Positions 1 to 5,615 of a stretch of DNA of 6,856 nucleotides are shown piece by piece. Under the pieces are notes generated by a model. It worked only from the letters and a program-made list of their open reading frames with translations, had not been told where the DNA came from and made no database searches. Positions within the stretch are counted from its first letter, which is position 1, and every line of letters begins with the position of its first letter. Origin of the DNA: IDS-8 sp035304285 (lineage in GTDB: Bacteria > Pseudomonadota > Gammaproteobacteria > Steroidobacterales > Woeseiaceae); assembly GCA_035304285.1 (NCBI GenBank), contig DATGQI010000206.1, positions 1-6,856 of the forward strand, in the 5' to 3' direction. The position numbers and the translations under genes were made by a program.

Positions 1-41
1 CTCGGCTGGCGCTGTTCCGCTTGCAGGATGCGCTGGACTGA
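1..41 (+). CDS. 3' end of an upstream gene (partial, unidentified)
   Basis: Reading from base 3, the frame gives twelve codons for RLALFRLQDALD and then a TGA at 39-41. Eleven of the twelve codons end in G or C, the pattern expected of real coding sequence at this GC content, and higher than in the other two forward frames here. The fragment would be the C-terminus of a protein that begins left of the window. It is too short to assign a family. In a bacteriocin-like locus an exporter or regulator would be a natural neighbour, but nothing in these residues shows that. It may also be chance. Confidence 0.35.
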   Translation, partial: RLALFRLQDALD

Positions 42-81
42 CAACGGCAGCTCGTCGCTTCTTCACCTGCAGTTCACTGCC

Positions 82-129
82 GGAAACGGAAGCCGGTCGA
101 CCCCGGGTATCACCGGCCGCTCCGTTTCC
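82..129. repeat. Long inverted repeat (hairpin), possible terminator of the upstream gene
   Basis: GGAAACGGA at 82-90 is perfectly complementary to TCCGTTTCC at 121-129. Inside it, GCCGG at 92-96 pairs with CCGGC at 113-117. Together they give a stem of about 14 bp interrupted by a small internal loop. It starts about 40 bases after the presumed stop of the upstream gene. The sequence after the stem (TGCTCCTTTG) is only loosely T-rich, so this is not a classical intrinsic terminator. It could instead be a processing or stabilising structure. Confidence 0.5.
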
Positions 130-187
130 TGCTCCTTTGCCGATTTATGCGTATCGCTGCCAGGGGGCGAAAAAAACTACGGTCACC

Positions 188-204
188 TTGCGCAGGATGC
201 GCAA
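188..204. promoter_or_regulatory. 17-bp palindrome upstream of the leader-peptide gene, possible operator
   Basis: TTGCGCAGGATGCGCAA consists of two perfect 7-bp arms around a GGA centre. It ends 35 bases before the ATG at 240. Its size and position fit a binding site for a dimeric regulator, or a short hairpin in the 5' leader. I could not place convincing -35 and -10 boxes around it, so its relation to the transcription start is unknown. Confidence 0.35.
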
Positions 205-226
205 CACAATGACGACAAATCAATAT

Positions 227-231
227 GGAGG
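227..231 (+). promoter_or_regulatory. Ribosome binding site deciding the peptide start
   Basis: GGAGG at 227-231 lies 8 bases before the ATG at 240. An in-frame ATG at 225 overlaps this GGAGG and therefore cannot use it, so the shorter 63-residue product starting MRELTKAEL is the likely one. Confidence 0.8.
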
Positions 232-239
232 TTGATGTC

Positions 240-431
240 ATGCGAGAACTTACCAAAGCAGAGCTCTCTTTCGTTTCCGGAGGCACGGGACAATGCACCC
301 CGGCAAACTCGGGAAACAACTACGGTGGTGTCAGTAATACATCAACGGTAGGCGGCGAGCTCATTAATATTTACGAAGGCATCGTCGCTGCCGCGTCTCA
401 CGTTATCGAGAGGGTCGCAAACGCCCTTTAA
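240..431 (+). CDS. Double-glycine leader peptide, bacteriocin/microcin-like precursor
   Basis: The gene encodes a 63-residue peptide. Residues 1-15, MRELTKAELSFVSGG, form a classic double-glycine leader of the class II bacteriocin/microcin V type: acidic E3 and E8, spaced hydrophobics L4, L9, F11 and V12, and G14-G15 at the cleavage site. Such leaders are recognised and cut by C39-peptidase ABC exporters. The predicted mature part has 48 residues. Its first half is rich in Gly, Asn, Ser and Thr (with GNNYG at 25-29), and its C-terminal part (about 40-63) could form an amphipathic helix. There is a single Cys (residue 19). It lacks the YGNGV box of pediocin-like peptides and has too few cysteines for a lanthipeptide. 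The start is set by GGAGG at 227-231. The gene is about 53 percent GC by direct count and ends in a strong terminator, so it is probably monocistronic. The export signal is clear. Antibacterial activity is an inference, and a secreted signalling peptide is an alternative. No exporter lies in the window. Confidence 0.75.
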   Translation: MRELTKAELSFVSGGTGQCTPANSGNNYGGVSNTSTVGGELINIYEGIVAAASHVIERVANAL

Positions 432-1273
432 GTGGCAGTACCGGGCAATCGGGGCATCGTGTCCCCGATTGCTCTTTTACTGACCAGCCAGCAACAAAGG
501 AAGACACATGCCACGGCGGTTGGCGCCGCGACTTTAGTGGCGGCAAGCAAAAGCGGATCGGCGAGCGGCGGATTCCAGATAAGCCGGAAACATTCCCAAT
601 CGATGATAGCCGCGAAGTTATAGGTACTGTGTGTCACCAGGGGCGCCCAGAGTGTCCGCGCGTTCAACGCCTGCACCGCAAGGAGAACACCGATTGAGAA
701 TGCGACAGCATACGTGCCGGGTTTATGAGCCACTGCGAAGAGCAATGCGGACAAAATTATCGACGTCACAAATCCCCTCGGCAAGAGTGCGTGGAGCAGG
801 AAGCCCCTGTTAACGATCTCTTCAACCACCGGGACAAGGAATGACATCGTGAGTACGCTGAGGGTCAGGACTGGCAGCGGAGGGCACTGGAATCCCAAGA
901 GCGGTCCGGCTACAACGCCAGATTCGTCGTTGCCTATGACACCGGCCCAGATCAGCACCGTCAGAACAGCCCAGTACGTGACACGCAGCAACAGGCCGAG
1001 GACAAGAGCAAGCACGAACAACCGGAGTGTCATTGCCTGTAGTCGGAACAGGCTCTGCAGTGCGTCCCAGTGCCGGCGGAGGTAAGGGTACATAAATGCT
1101 GCCAGCATGGGCGGAACCACCAGGTAGCTAATGTCGTTAGCTATCGCACGGTCCATTCCTCGCTTAACCAGTGAGATGTCCAGCGCGCTGCGCGCAAATA
1201 GTGCGCAAACCTGAAACAGCATGATCGCCAGAACCGATATGTGGAAGACTGGCCTGCAGGCATTTCCTTTCAT
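428..1273 (-). CDS. CPBP family intramembrane metalloprotease (CAAX/Abi type)
   Basis: The 281-residue protein is very hydrophobic, with roughly seven or eight candidate membrane segments (for example about 11-29, 48-63, 83-112, 131-150, 169-182, 187-203 and 245-264). It carries the CPBP signatures in order: EEIVNR at 151-156 (paired glutamates plus Arg), FAVAH at 179-183 (FxxxH) and HSTYN at 215-219 (HxxxN). These are the presumed metal-binding and catalytic residues of this glutamate intramembrane protease family, which includes Rce1-type CAAX proteases and bacterial Abi proteins. The length is normal and no key motif is missing. The start at 1273 is the first ATG of the frame; I see no good ribosome binding site before it. 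It is convergent with the double-glycine peptide gene and overlaps it by 4 bases. Some family members confer bacteriocin self-immunity or act in peptide processing, so a partnership is plausible but inferred from position only. Confidence 0.88.
   Translation of the reverse strand: MKGNACRPVFHISVLAIMLFQVCALFARSALDISLVKRGMDRAIANDISYLVVPPMLAAFMYPYLRRHWDALQSLFRLQAMTLRLFVLALVLGLLLRVTYWAVLTVLIWAGVIGNDESGVVAGPLLGFQCPPLPVLTLSVLTMSFLVPVVEEIVNRGFLLHALLPRGFVTSIILSALLFAVAHKPGTYAVAFSIGVLLAVQALNARTLWAPLVTHSTYNFAAIIDWECFRLIWNPPLADPLLLAATKVAAPTAVACVFLCCWLVSKRAIGDTMPRLPGTAT
443..478 (+). terminator. Rho-independent terminator of the leader-peptide gene
   Basis: GCAATCGGGG at 445-454 pairs perfectly with CCCCGATTGC at 463-472 across an 8-base loop. 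Two further outer pairs (one a G-T wobble) extend the stem to 443-474, and TTTT follows at 475-478. It begins 12 bases after the TAA of the peptide gene. The T-run is on the plus-strand side only. The same bases encode the last residues of the convergent minus-strand protease. Confidence 0.85.
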
Positions 1274-1465
1274 CAGCTAATCCCGAACTTGCCACTCGAT
1301 AGCGTATTAGTCGTGCTGTGGTATGGCCGCATCTATTTCCGGTGCGACTGCCAAGAAACGGGTTTCGCGCCTTATGTCACGTGCGTTCACTTTTTGTTTG
1401 ATAAATCCTGATCCGTCACAGAAAATGCGGTGCTTTGCCGACGGCGCCTGCGCATTCCTCCAGCA
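1274..1465. other. Intergenic region, expected divergent promoters
   Basis: These 192 bases separate the minus-strand protease gene from the plus-strand cytochrome gene, so promoters for both should lie here. I found no -35/-10 pair good enough to mark. A T-rich stretch at 1390-1406 precedes the cytochrome gene. The only inverted repeat I saw is a small one, GAAAC/GTTTC at 1355-1366. If translation of the cytochrome starts at the GTG at 1430, the gap is 156 bases. Confidence 0.4.
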
Positions 1466-1984
1466 ATGTTGAACATACGTGTCCCAGTCCTGGTGGCCGC
1501 CAGCGCCCTTCTGGCAGCATGTGGCGGACCAGAGTCAGGCGGTCGAAATGCAGCCGTGGACAGTGACCCGAACATCATCACCGCAGCCACGCTTGGCGCG
1601 CAGGTCGTCCTGCCGACGGCGGATTACCTGAAGCTGCCGGAGTATGCGAACGCCGACCCCGCGTACGGGGCGCGCCTGGCGATGCAATGCCGCGCATGCC
1701 ACAGCTTCGAGAAGGGCGGTCCGTCGGTGAGTGGCCCGAATCTCTACGGCGTGTTCGGCCGCGAGGCAGGTGAGGTGGACGGATATCCCTATTCCAATGC
1801 GCTTGCCGACGCGGATTTCATCTGGACGCCCGAGGCCCTCGATGCGTGGCTCATGCAGCCGATGCGGTTCCTGCCGGGCAATCGCATGGCCTATCCGGGA
1901 CTTCGCGAGCAGAGTGACCGCAATGCGGTCATCGCGGAACTGCTTCGCGTGACGGACGATTCGGCGCCAGGGGACGGGCAATAG
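1466..1984 (+). CDS. Lipoprotein-type class I cytochrome c (cytochrome c2-like)
   Basis: The 172-residue protein has a lipoprotein signal: a hydrophobic stretch at about 5-18 ending in the lipobox LAAC with Cys19. A linker of about 40 residues leads to a mono-haem class I cytochrome c domain (about 63-163). The domain has the covalent haem site CRACH (Cys75, Cys78, axial His79), the GPNLYGVFGR segment at 90-99 typical of mitochondrial cytochrome c and bacterial cytochrome c2, and the distal axial ligand Met141 in GNRMAYPGL. It should be a membrane-anchored electron carrier on the periplasmic side. The ATG at 1466 is chosen because it gives a standard-length signal peptide. An in-frame GTG at 1430 would add 12 residues with three arginines, and neither start has a strong ribosome binding site. 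The following DUF5658 gene is on the same strand 60 bases on. Its electron donor and acceptor cannot be told from the sequence. Confidence 0.88.
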   Translation: MLNIRVPVLVAASALLAACGGPESGGRNAAVDSDPNIITAATLGAQVVLPTADYLKLPEYANADPAYGARLAMQCRACHSFEKGGPSVSGPNLYGVFGREAGEVDGYPYSNALADADFIWTPEALDAWLMQPMRFLPGNRMAYPGLREQSDRNAVIAELLRVTDDSAPGDGQ

Positions 1985-1991
1985 CAAAAGC

Positions 1992-2015
1992 GGCGGGGAG
2001 GGCAGTCCACCCGCC
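1992..2015. repeat. Small GC-rich inverted repeat between the cytochrome and DUF5658 genes
   Basis: GGCGGG at 1992-1997 pairs with CCCGCC at 2010-2015 around a 12-base loop, just after the cytochrome stop codon. No T-run follows, so it is not an intrinsic terminator. It could be a weak attenuating structure or chance in GC-rich DNA. Confidence 0.25.
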
Positions 2016-2044
2016 AGGTCGACATCATCAGGGAAGGAGAGGCT

Positions 2045-2515
2045 GTGGGTAAATCCAGGGAAGGGGAATTGGCAACGGAAAGTCGCGACATCGCGGACAG
2101 GCGCGAATTCGGCTGGCGCACCGTCATCTTCGGGTTCTTGCGCTCGCGGCGGCGGGAGCACCGACGTGCGGCGGAGGGCGAGCCGGTCTTCATCGACTGG
2201 CATCACCCGTGGCTGTTCTTCCTGGCCGTCGGAACGATGCTTCTGAGCTGCCTCGACGCATTCTTCACCTTGCGCCTGCTGGACCGGGGTGCGATCGAGG
2301 TGAATCCCGTGATGGCGCTTGCGATCAGCCACGGCACCTTCGCCTTTACCGCAAGCAAGATGCTCATGACAGGACTCGGCATCCTGATGCTGGTATTCCT
2401 CTCCCGCTCAAAGCTGTTCAATCGCGTCCGGACCGGGCTTTTCCTTACGCTCTTCTTCAGCGTTTATGCCTGCGTGGTGTGCTACCAGTTCGTGCTCCTG
2501 CTGAGGCCGGCCTGA
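2045..2515 (+). CDS. DUF5658 family small membrane protein
   Basis: The 156-residue protein has a charged, Arg-rich N-terminus (1-50), presumably cytoplasmic, followed by three likely membrane helices at about 55-78, 99-120 and 129-153. The region from about 50 to 118, with DAFFTLRLLDRGAIEVNPVM at 71-90 (Asp in the first helix, then Gly and the E-x-NP motif), matches what I recall of the DUF5658 family, whose function is unknown. Translation starts at a GTG at 2045, supported by AAGGAG at 2034-2039 with a 5-base spacing. The gene is 60 bases after the cytochrome c gene and may be cotranscribed with it, though a small hairpin lies between them. The family assignment is from the motif only, and no catalytic residues are recognisable. 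Confidence 0.75.
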   Translation: MGKSREGELATESRDIADRREFGWRTVIFGFLRSRRREHRRAAEGEPVFIDWHHPWLFFLAVGTMLLSCLDAFFTLRLLDRGAIEVNPVMALAISHGTFAFTASKMLMTGLGILMLVFLSRSKLFNRVRTGLFLTLFFSVYACVVCYQFVLLLRPA

Positions 2516-2666
2516 TGGGTGTCCAATTCCCTAACCGCGGACCATACGATAAACTAGCCCTCGAATTTCTCCACCGCAGCAGTCGCTCGGGACTTGCGAT
2601 GCCGTCTGGTGACCTTACCTCTCAAATAAGTCGCCTAACCTCCGGTTAGGCGCCCCAACTTCTGCT
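2516..2666. other. Intergenic region upstream of sucA, expected promoter
   Basis: This 151-base gap separates the DUF5658 gene from sucA and should hold the sucAB promoter unless the upstream genes read through. I see an AT-rich patch around 2545-2555 (TACGATAAACT) that could serve as a -10 region, but no matching -35 box. The clear feature is the hairpin at 2632-2652. A similar half-sequence, CCCTAACC, occurs at 2529-2536. Confidence 0.4.
2632..2652. promoter_or_regulatory. Perfect 9-bp hairpin just upstream of the sucA start
   Basis: CGCCTAACC at 2632-2640 and GGTTAGGCG at 2644-2652 are perfect complements separated by TCC. The structure ends 14 bases before the sucA ATG. No T-run follows, so it is not an ordinary terminator. 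No Shine-Dalgarno sequence lies in the 14 bases after it (CCCCAACTTCTGCT); the only purine-rich AGGCG is within the 3' arm. It may be a protein-binding palindrome on DNA or an RNA hairpin affecting translation. Confidence 0.55.
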
Positions 2667-5615
2667 ATGAGCAAGTCGCTGAAAGAGCAATATGCTTCGA
2701 CGCCACTGTTCGGCCTCAACGCCGCCGCGGTCGAAGCTATGTATGAGCAGTTTCTCGAGAACCCGGACTCGATCCCGACCGGGTGGCGCAGCTACTTCAG
2801 TTCACTCGACGGGCAGAAGAACGACGTACCTCACTCGCCGATTGTTCGGCAACTGGCTGAATTGGCGTCTGTTTCCGAGCGAAAACGCGGGAATGGCAAA
2901 GCCGGGGCAGTCCGCGCGTCCGGTCCTGGCGCGGCGAGCGAGAAGCAAGCGTCGGTCTCGCGCCTGATCCAGGTTTACAGCCTCCGGGGACACCAGATCG
3001 CAGACCTTGACCCGCTGGGACTGATGGAAAGGCCGGTGCCGGGGGTGCTCAAGCTAGACTACCTCGGGTTGTCCGATGCCGACATGGACACCGAATTCGT
3101 AACAGGCGGACTCGCCGGCACCGGCAACCGGCGCATGAAACTGCGAGACATCCTCGCGCTTCTGCAGAGAATTTATTGCGGCAAGATCGGCGCCGAGTTC
3201 GCGCACATGTCCCGCTCACGTGAGCGTCTGTGGCTCAGGAAGCATTTTGAGCAGGGGATCGTCGCTCCCGGTCTCTCTAAAGAAGAACGGCTGTGGATCC
3301 TCGAGCAACTGACCTCGGCCGAGGGGATAGAACGCTACCTGCACACGCGTTTCGTAGGGCAAAAGCGGTTTTCACTCGAGGGCGGCGAAAGCCTCATCCC
3401 GATGCTGGACGATCTCATCCAGCGTGGTGGCGAATCGGGAATACACGAATTCGTCATAGGTATGGCGCATCGCGGGCGCATCAACGTGCTCGTGAACGTG
3501 TTGGGAAAACCACCGGAAGAGCTTTTCGAGGAGTTCGAGGGCAATGTCGACCCCGGCGAGCTGAAGGGGTCCGGCGACGTGAAGTATCACAAAGGCTTCT
3601 CGGCAGATATGAAAACGCCGGGTGGCAACGTGCACATTGCGCTGGCGTTCAACCCGTCGCACCTGGAGATCGTCGACCCCGTGGTAGAGGGCAGCGTGCG
3701 TGCCCGGCAACAACGCAGGGGTGATTTCGAGCGCTCCGAAGTGCTGCCGGTACTCATACACGGCGACGCCGCCTTCGCGGCGCAGGGCGTGGTAGCCGAG
3801 ACCTTCCAGCTATCGCAGACGAACGGTTTCAGGACCGGCGGTACCGTGCACATCGTCATCAACAACCAGATCGGTTTTACCACCAGTCGACCATCGGATG
3901 CGCGTTCCACGCCGTACTGCACCGACATCGCAAAAATGATCGAAGCGCCGATATTCCATGTAAACGGCGATGATCCCGAGGCAGCGATCTTCGTCACGCG
4001 GCTCGCACTGGAATACCGACAACGCTACAAGAAGGACGTCGTAATCGACCTCGTGTGCTACCGGCGTCACGGGCACAACGAAGCGGACGAGCCCAGCGCA
4101 ACGCAACCGGTGATGTACGGCACGATTCGCAAGCACAAGACGACGCGCGAGCTTTACGCCGATCGCCTCGTAGAGGCCGGGCTGGTCGACAAGGAAGGCG
4201 TGTCCGCGATGCAGGAAGATTATCGCGACCGGCTGGATCGCGGGGAACCGGTGCCGAAGTCCTCTCTCGGGCTGATCGGCAATGAGTACACAGTCGACTG
4301 GAGCCGGTATCTCGAAGGCAGCTGGGACGAGGAAGTCGATACCACCCTGGACGTCGCGAAGGTTGCCGAGCTGTCGAAGAAGATTACCGCGTTGCCGCCT
4401 GGCTTCGCGCTGCACGGGCGCGTCAAGAGGATCATCGACGAACGCGTTCGCATGGGCGCCGGCGAGATCGATATGGACTGGGGTTTTGCCGAAACCATGG
4501 CCTATGCCGGGCTGATCGATGATGGCTACGACTGCCGCGTTACCGGGCAGGACACCTCCCGCGGGACTTTCTTTCACCGGCACGCGGTATTGCACAACCA
4601 GCGCAACCGGGATGAGTTCATCCCGTTGCAGACCATTTCCGATCGGCCTTCGGCGTTTCGTGTCATCGACTCGCTCCTGTCGGAAGCAGCGGTGATGGGC
4701 TTCGAGTACGGTTACGCGACGACCGAAGCCAGGACGCTGGTCGTGTGGGAAGCCCAGTTCGGAGATTTCGCGAATGGTGCGCAGGTCGTCATCGACCAGT
4801 TCATCAGCTCGGGCGAGGCGAAGTGGGGCCGGCTCTGCGGGCTGACCCTGTTCCTGCCCCATGGATATGAAGGCCAGGGCCCCGAGCACTCATCGGCGCG
4901 ACTGGAACGGTTCCTGCAACTTTGCGCGGAGAACAACATGCAGGTCTGCGTACCCTCAACTCCGGCGCAGATGTTTCATATGCTGCGCCGCCAGATGCTG
5001 AGGTCATATCGCAAACCGCTCATCGTCATGACGCCGAAGAGCCTCCTCAGGCACAAACTTTCCGTGTCGCCGCTGTCGGGCCTCTCCGAAGGGCAGTTCC
5101 AACTGGTCATTCCGGAGGTCGAGGACATCGAGAGGGAAGCTGTCAGGCGCCTGGTTTTCTGCAGCGGCAAGGTTTACTACGATCTGCTGCAGGCACGGCG
5201 CTCGCAGGATTTGTCGGACGTTGCATTGATCCGCATCGAGCAGCTTTATCCTTTCCCGATCGACCGGTATCAAGCGCAAATCCGGTCTTACCCGAATGCC
5301 GAAGCCATCGTGTGGTGCCAGGAAGAGCCCCAGAACCAGGGAGCCTGGTACCAGATTCGTCACCGCCTCCAGGAACCCTTGAGTGACAGCCAGCAACTGT
5401 ATTACGCAGGTCGTGAGAGCGCGGCGGCTCCCGCCTCCGGCGTCCTGAAACTGCATATCCAGCAACAGCAGGAACTGGTCGAGGCGGCGTTAGGCATCGA
5501 GATCGCCGCCAGCGAATCCGATGGAACGGTCGACAAGCCAAAGAAGAAGAAAGCCGGCCGCAAGAGCAAAGCCGGGAGCAAAACGCGAAAAAGCAACGAA
5601 CGGACTAATGCATGA
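2667..5615 (+). CDS. sucA: 2-oxoglutarate dehydrogenase E1 component
   Basis: This thiamine-diphosphate enzyme decarboxylates 2-oxoglutarate and passes the succinyl group to the lipoyl arm of E2 in the cytoplasmic TCA-cycle complex. The 982 residues read in family order. An N-terminal E2-contact segment lies at about 12-48 (STPLFGLNAAAVEAMYEQFL, then WRSYF). The main dehydrogenase domain (about 206-530) has GMAHRGR at 265-271, NPSHLEIVDPVVEGS at 329-343, the ThDP/metal-binding HGDAAFAAQG at 365-374 with NNQIGFTT at 399-406, and HGHNEADEP at 468-476. A transketolase-like pyrimidine-binding domain (about 600-795) has GQDTSRGTFFHRH at 627-639, WEAQFGDFANGAQ at 694-706 and GYEGQGPEHSSAR at 733-745. 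The C-terminal domain ends near 942, with QEEPQNQGAWY at 885-895. Residues 957-982 form an unusual basic tail with 12 Lys/Arg and one Glu; E. coli SucA is about 50 residues shorter. The ATG at 2667 fits the family N-terminus, although no ribosome binding site is visible. The stop overlaps sucB by ATGA. Confidence 0.98.
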   Translation: MSKSLKEQYASTPLFGLNAAAVEAMYEQFLENPDSIPTGWRSYFSSLDGQKNDVPHSPIVRQLAELASVSERKRGNGKAGAVRASGPGAASEKQASVSRLIQVYSLRGHQIADLDPLGLMERPVPGVLKLDYLGLSDADMDTEFVTGGLAGTGNRRMKLRDILALLQRIYCGKIGAEFAHMSRSRERLWLRKHFEQGIVAPGLSKEERLWILEQLTSAEGIERYLHTRFVGQKRFSLEGGESLIPMLDDLIQRGGESGIHEFVIGMAHRGRINVLVNVLGKPPEELFEEFEGNVDPGELKGSGDVKYHKGFSADMKTPGGNVHIALAFNPSHLEIVDPVVEGSVRARQQRRGDFERSEVLPVLIHGDAAFAAQGVVAETFQLSQTNGFRTGGTVHIVINNQIGFTTSRPSDARSTPYCTDIAKMIEAPIFHVNGDDPEAAIFVTRLALEYRQRYKKDVVIDLVCYRRHGHNEADEPSATQPVMYGTIRKHKTTRELYADRLVEAGLVDKEGVSAMQEDYRDRLDRGEPVPKSSLGLIGNEYTVDWSRYLEGSWDEEVDTTLDVAKVAELSKKITALPPGFALHGRVKRIIDERVRMGAGEIDMDWGFAETMAYAGLIDDGYDCRVTGQDTSRGTFFHRHAVLHNQRNRDEFIPLQTISDRPSAFRVIDSLLSEAAVMGFEYGYATTEARTLVVWEAQFGDFANGAQVVIDQFISSGEAKWGRLCGLTLFLPHGYEGQGPEHSSARLERFLQLCAENNMQVCVPSTPAQMFHMLRRQMLRSYRKPLIVMTPKSLLRHKLSVSPLSGLSEGQFQLVIPEVEDIEREAVRRLVFCSGKVYYDLLQARRSQDLSDVALIRIEQLYPFPIDRYQAQIRSYPNAEAIVWCQEEPQNQGAWYQIRHRLQEPLSDSQQLYYAGRESAAAPASGVLKLHIQQQQELVEAALGIEIAASESDGTVDKPKKKKAGRKSKAGSKTRKSNERTNA

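Noticed and set aside
225..239. Upstream ATG adding five residues (MEVDV) to the leader peptide
   Set aside because: This ATG overlaps the GGAGG itself, which is correctly spaced for the ATG at 240; the leader consensus also begins with MREL.
28..351. Plus-strand open frame of 107 codons overlapping the peptide gene in another frame
   Set aside because: It crosses the hairpin and the ribosome binding site of the peptide gene and its product resembles no family; the double-glycine frame explains the region better.
1535..2332. Minus-strand open frame of 265 codons across the cytochrome and DUF5658 genes
   Set aside because: It overlaps two plus-strand genes with recognisable motifs, and its product is an Arg/His/Pro-rich low-quality translation with no family features.
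2209..2649. Plus-strand open frame of 146 codons overlapping DUF5658 and the sucA upstream region
   Set aside because: It is out of frame with the DUF5658 membrane protein, has no ribosome binding site, and its tail runs through the sucA leader hairpin.
3810..4889. Long minus-strand open frame of 359 codons inside sucA
   Set aside because: It lies wholly opposite the well-conserved sucA coding sequence, has no recognisable domain, and is the usual antisense shadow in GC-rich DNA.
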